Program-made: the position numbers and the translations under genes
Source of the DNA: Sipunculus nudus
Lineage: Eukaryota; Annelida; Sipuncula; Golfingiida; Sipunculidae
Assembly (NCBI GenBank): GCA_026874595.1
Contig: CM049312.1
Coordinates: 64,390,929-64,454,928, forward strand
Direction: 5' to 3'
DNA: 64,000 nucleotides
The notes under the pieces: generated by a model
What the model saw: the letters and a program-made list of their open reading frames with translations, nothing else
Database searches by the model: none
What the model was told of the DNA's origin: nothing
In this document: piece by piece, positions 59,880 through 64,000 of the stretch
Layout of the letters: every line of letters begins with the position of its first letter
Position numbering within the stretch: the stretch's first letter is position 1

Positions 59880-60440
59880 TTTGAATGGTCAATAAAGTGT
59901 CCCCTGTACTTTCACCATGAGGACTTCTAGGGAATATTCTGCAAACATATATAATTACTTATGATAAATTCATACCAAATAAAATGTAGACATATTTATA
60001 CAACGAGGCTATACTTCCATATAGTCCTTATAACCGCAGACGGACGGGTGACAACTTAATCGGACAAGTACTAGGTTTAGGATTTAACTGTGTGTGTGAG
60101 GATGAACGTGTGTGTGTGTTGATTTTATACATATAAGTAGAGCCTTTAAAATACATCACACTTGTTTTACCTGCGGCCGGTGGCCTCATCTGGCTGACCT
60201 TTATTATCGATGTATAAAATAAAAAATCATCGTAAAATACTTTCGCTCCCGTGTTATAGTTAAACATCTCTGCTTGTTATAGATAGGGGCTAATAGTTTA
60301 AAAACGTACGCATATCCCATTGTAGACAAGGAATAAGACTTGTGGCCAAAAAATTGAAGTTTTACATTGGTCTAAACAAAGGTGTCTTTTTATCACAAAA
60401 GAAATAAATTTCTCAATATCTTAACCTAGCCGATTTGACA
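59880..60440 (-). repeat. Repeat family B, third minus copy
   Basis: Shares TCAATAAAGTGTCCC, ACTTTCACCATGAGG, TTGATTTTATACATA, CACTTGTTTTACCTGCGG, GGCCTCATCTGGCTGACC and TTATCGATGTATAAAATA with the copy at 57530. Confidence 0.75.
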
Positions 60441-60454
60441 CTTTCGCTGCCTAA

Positions 60455-60512
60455 GACGAGTATATTCGTCATATTTGTGATCCCCCCAGTGCCTATGACG
60501 GGTATACTCGTC
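60455..60512. repeat. Pair of GACGAGTATACTCGTC-like palindromes
   Basis: GACGAGTATATTCGTC at 60455-60470 and GACGGGTATACTCGTC at 60497-60512, each preceded by TGCCTAA or TGCCTAT and followed by AT. Each is a 16-bp imperfect palindrome, and their starts are 42 bases apart. They may be protein-binding or transposon subterminal repeats. Confidence 0.6.
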
Positions 60513-60519
60513 ATGCGTT

Positions 60520-61285
60520 TATCAGCAATTTTCAGCATGAAATCTCTTAAATTTATCAATACACTCTTCACAGATAAGTAGTAGTTCATTTATAAATTGG
60601 TTTCATGTCATGAAATGGAATAATTTGTAATTCATCAGTGCGCTTGATAAGTCGAAAACAGGAATGGTGTGGGGAGCATGAAAACAGCCACAGCTCAAGT
60701 CTTTTGCCGTGCAATAAGTTCATGACCCGCTGTAGTGTAAAATTGATTCCGTGTAGGATTATTCCTTAGAATCAAACGAAAGCGAGGACCGCAAAAAAAG
60801 TCTTTAGTTTTATATGTAGGCATGTTTTGTCCACTTACTTTTAGCAAACCCGCTGGTGAGACCGAGGTGAGACAGATCACACCTTAGGTGTGAACTCGAG
60901 ATAGCGAGGCGTGAGGTCGTTCAGGTTTATTGCCGCGCGATGACAGCCTATTGCGCAATCAACAACAATAGGACGCGTGCCACATGCCTTACACACAGAT
61001 CGGCAGGGTAATCGAAACGCAAATGCAATTTATTGGGTGTGCTTATTTGGAGTTATTTCACATATCCTATATATTTATAGATAGCAATGTGCATGTGTAA
61101 GTACCTTCGCCAACACGTGCATGTAAATTGTAAAATTCTGAAAGCAAACTCGGACGATCACTTGCGGAACATGTTGGCCCTTTAGTATACCGGCAATCCC
61201 AAACGCACTTTGGAATTCACCATAGCCATAGGCAGACCCGACGTGTGGTTACCTCTAGAAAATAATGCTTACAAAAAAAATTTTC
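60520..61285. other. GC-richer region without a gene
   Basis: About 60880-61010 is unusually GC-rich for this window (GAGATAGCGAGGCGTGAGG, GCCGCGCGATGACAGCC). I find no tRNA, rRNA or coding signature. Origin unknown. Confidence 0.4.
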
Positions 61286-61289
61286 AAAT

Positions 61290-61690
61290 TTTGGGGTATT
61301 CGGGGAAACACAATTATTGCAAAAATAGTATGTTTGTGAATAATATCACAATTGAACTGTCTTTTGTAATCTAGCTACATTGGCACTTTATGTATGTCAT
61401 CAAGGCGACCAAACAGGTACGAGAAACAATCTAAAGGCAGGTAATTGGCATGATAAATATTAACACGTGATGTTACCTGTAAATTAAAGACTGATGTGGT
61501 AAATAATATTAGATCTTTTATAGCTGCCTATAACCGACAAGAATCTATGGTGGTTTCCATGGAATCGTTTAGCGCTGAAATTGAAACATGTTATGATGGA
61601 TATATTATGTGTAGGTTACTGCATGTTAATATCTCGAAAATCAAAGCCATTCAGAACAACAACAAATAAGACATTATTTTTTCCACAAGA
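61290..61690. repeat. Repeat family A, copy 3
   Basis: Direct copy of 51430-51830 (CAATTATTGCAAAAATAGTA, TAACACGTGATGT, TGTAGGTTACTGCATG, AGAACAACAACAAAT). It leads straight into family C copy 3; copy 2 of A likewise lies upstream of family C copy 1. Confidence 0.75.
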
Positions 61691-64000
61691 ATTGTCATTC
61701 CCACTTATCTCCACTGCTGCATGATCATCCTTGGATAATTAGAAGTATTTTGATATAATCTTAAAACGGTGTAGCAAATTTATATTACCGGCTCTTTACA
61801 TTGCACTACAACCGAACATTATGAATGTGGGCCTAATCGTTTTTAATACTCTTCCTAGTGATAACATGAAGTGGATTTCATCCTATATCCTTCAATATCT
61901 GAATATCTACTCGAAACAATTATTAATTTATATTTATTAGAAACAACAACTCAAACATTGATGATGATGATGATGATGATGATGATAATATAATAATAGT
62001 CATAATCATAATAACATTAATATTTTCCTTCAATCCCGCAGGTGTCATGTATTTTAAAATAACATTTTTGACATGTAAGCATCATAATTCAAAATATTGG
62101 CGAGGTTGGTAATTGGAACTGAAATGCAAGTCAAACGGCAGTAATATTATTAATATGGGTTACCTGGAATGGTTGTTGCACAATTTCTGTACACCGATAG
62201 TTTCAACCTGAGAATAACGTTTTGTATTTATAGTCAAAGGGTAGGTATATATTATGTGTGATTATCAGGCATTCAAGTTTAGTGGAATCTGAATAATCGA
62301 CCGATTGGCAAATAAGAACGAATTCAGTCAACATTACATTCCAGATGGTTATAAATGACCTGTCTAATAAGACCATCTAGGGATGAAGACCACCTTTAGT
62401 CAGTTCCACAGGTTGTCATAACAAAGGTTGTAACGTAATTACCAACAGCAGATTACATGGATACATCCTGGGGAGGATTTGCCTTATGTGAAGCAACGTA
62501 TATATCCCTAACAACGTATAGTTAATTACATTACATATTCATTGGAACTCCTTCTGTTCGAGTTTTCTGTGAAACATGACGATTGTTTTGTGCCAGTTAA
62601 GTTTATCCCTCTCACATGATCGGGTATGGTAGAAGAACACAAACAAGAGCTTAACTAACTTACATTTGAAAAGATTATTTAAAAGCAAGTTAACAAAGGC
62701 AGACACCATGCGTGTTGCCCTATAGGTGCATAAAATATGCATCTGTCCTTGAATAGTTTATTAGACCTCACCAGGAAGCGTCCTGACAGTGTTCACTTGG
62801 TGTTTATTACTATGCCACAGGCTGTGAAGCTTACTCCCCTGAAGGCACTTCGGTCATTCAATTATTCACTGGTTCTTAATTATATATATTTCAATTTCTC
62901 ATTGAAAACTACACCATTTCATCGTGGAATATGCAAGTTTAATTATGTTGAAAAACATATGTTAGAATTACAATTACTTCTCATCATATACATATGCGCT
63001 CGAACAGAACAGACCTCCGCCAAGGCAGCTCATTACTCCATATGGCATAGCAAGAAATGCAGCCGCTTTTGGATTAAACATTTCTGAATCCATACGGGGA
63101 TCCGGATAACCCACAACATTAATTTAACCTAGCCTATGTTAGGCAATATGACCAGAATCATCACAAATAACCTAGATACTTTTAACCTTCCAGATCAGAT
63201 CAAAGTGTTTTATATAATAAAATAAAATAAAATATATAATAATATAGGAAAACATATGACCAAAACATGCCGTTTTCTAGCAAAAGAAATTATTTAACAC
63301 AGGTCAATTAAGTGAAGGCAAAGTTGTGCTCGGATCTGTTGCATGCTCTCCAGCGACATAAATACATGTTCAACTTCAGGAAATTGACCATATACAATTC
63401 TATGATACATGTTCTCCTTAAATCTCATAAAAGATACTAAATTTATCCTCTAGAGGAACAATTATGCTATGTTAACATAGATCCCGGCATATTTTGCCAA
63501 TATTTTATACCATCAACTGGTACTGCAGGCCCCCAGCCTGGTGCATATTGGTCCGGCCATAAGGATTAATACCCTTGCAGGTTCCCCCTCCTTCAGAGTT
63601 ACAGGGGAACTGTTTTAGAAAAATCGATTTTACATTATCCCCAGAGTTAATCTGAAGTGGATTCATTTTAGAGAAAACGATTTTACATTATCCCCCAGAG
63701 TTAATCTGAAGTGGATTCATTCTATACGCTTCACATTCTGAATACACCTACAAAACACTTGTTTTTGTAACTTTTGTTAGTACAACAACAGCAACAACAA
63801 CAAATAATAATAATAATAATAAACTACTTATATAATTATTATTATAGTTTCCTCCCATCCTGCTTGGTTGAAGTGTTCTATTCTATCAATATCAGTATAG
63901 CATAATTAGATAACCCCCGCTTCATATTTTCCCAAAAATCTGTCATAATCGAAGTTATTGAGGGGGTCGGATAATCAATCCCATATTATCCTCTCAAAAC
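61690..64000. repeat. Repeat family C, copy 3 (runs off the window)
   Basis: Long direct match to 52975-55610. It contains a GAT microsatellite (61960-61986) where copy 1 has TA repeats, and an internal tandem duplication of about 56 bp at 63615-63722. The open frame at 62737-63087 belongs to the repeat. Confidence 0.8.
63615..63722. repeat. Tandem duplication of about 56 bp
   Basis: CGATTTTACATTATCCCC, AGAGTTAATCTGAAG and TGGATTCATT occur twice in succession. The equivalent place in copy 1 (about 55297-55345) has the block once, so the duplication arose after the copies separated. Confidence 0.85.

Noticed and set aside
60880-61010. GC-rich block considered as a tRNA or other structured RNA gene
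   Set aside because: No cloverleaf, A/B boxes or recognisable RNA signature could be traced.

Overview
This is AT-rich animal nuclear DNA, dominated by introns and repeats. There are no operons, bacterial-type genes or CRISPR. Long (TA)n tracts, SINE-like sequences, an L1-type retrotransposon and a repeat resembling the G/TCCGTC-rich repeats common in bivalve genomes suggest a lophotrochozoan, most likely a bivalve mollusc. The assignment is inference; no species can be named.

One protein-coding host gene is well supported, on the + strand from about 2.37 to 44.5 kb. I rebuilt it from splice sites, reading frame and domain signatures as 11 exons. All ten introns are phase 1 and the sum is 2022 nt (673 codons plus stop). 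The predicted product is a type I membrane protein: signal peptide, von Willebrand A (VWA) domain with a MIDAS motif, two CCP/sushi modules, a Ser/Thr-rich segment of internal repeats, three more CCP modules, one transmembrane helix and a short basic tail. It resembles the VWA-sushi start of SVEP1-like proteins and looks like a cell-surface adhesion or recognition molecule. That role is inferred.

Layout: 1-2.37 kb is 5' flank. Intron 1 (2.46-15.45 kb) holds a 104-bp palindrome, direct repeats and a decayed LINE 3' fragment. Intron 2 (15.55-24.1 kb) contains a complete antisense L1-like element of about 7.96 kb with a 12-bp target-site duplication, a YY1-like motif at its 5' end, and open ORF1 and ORF2. 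From 24.1 to 44.07 kb come the remaining exons, with decayed duplicate copies of CCP and stalk exons between them, so the gene appears to have grown by tandem phase-1 exon duplication. From 44.5 to 64 kb no firm host gene was found: the region holds SINE-like pieces, microsatellites and a mosaic of large direct and inverted copies of unidentified repeats. A possible single minus-strand exon lies at 52.6-52.8 kb.

The points most worth checking are the apparently complete L1 with odd ORF starts and spacing, and the modular VWA/CCP gene surrounded by dying exon copies.
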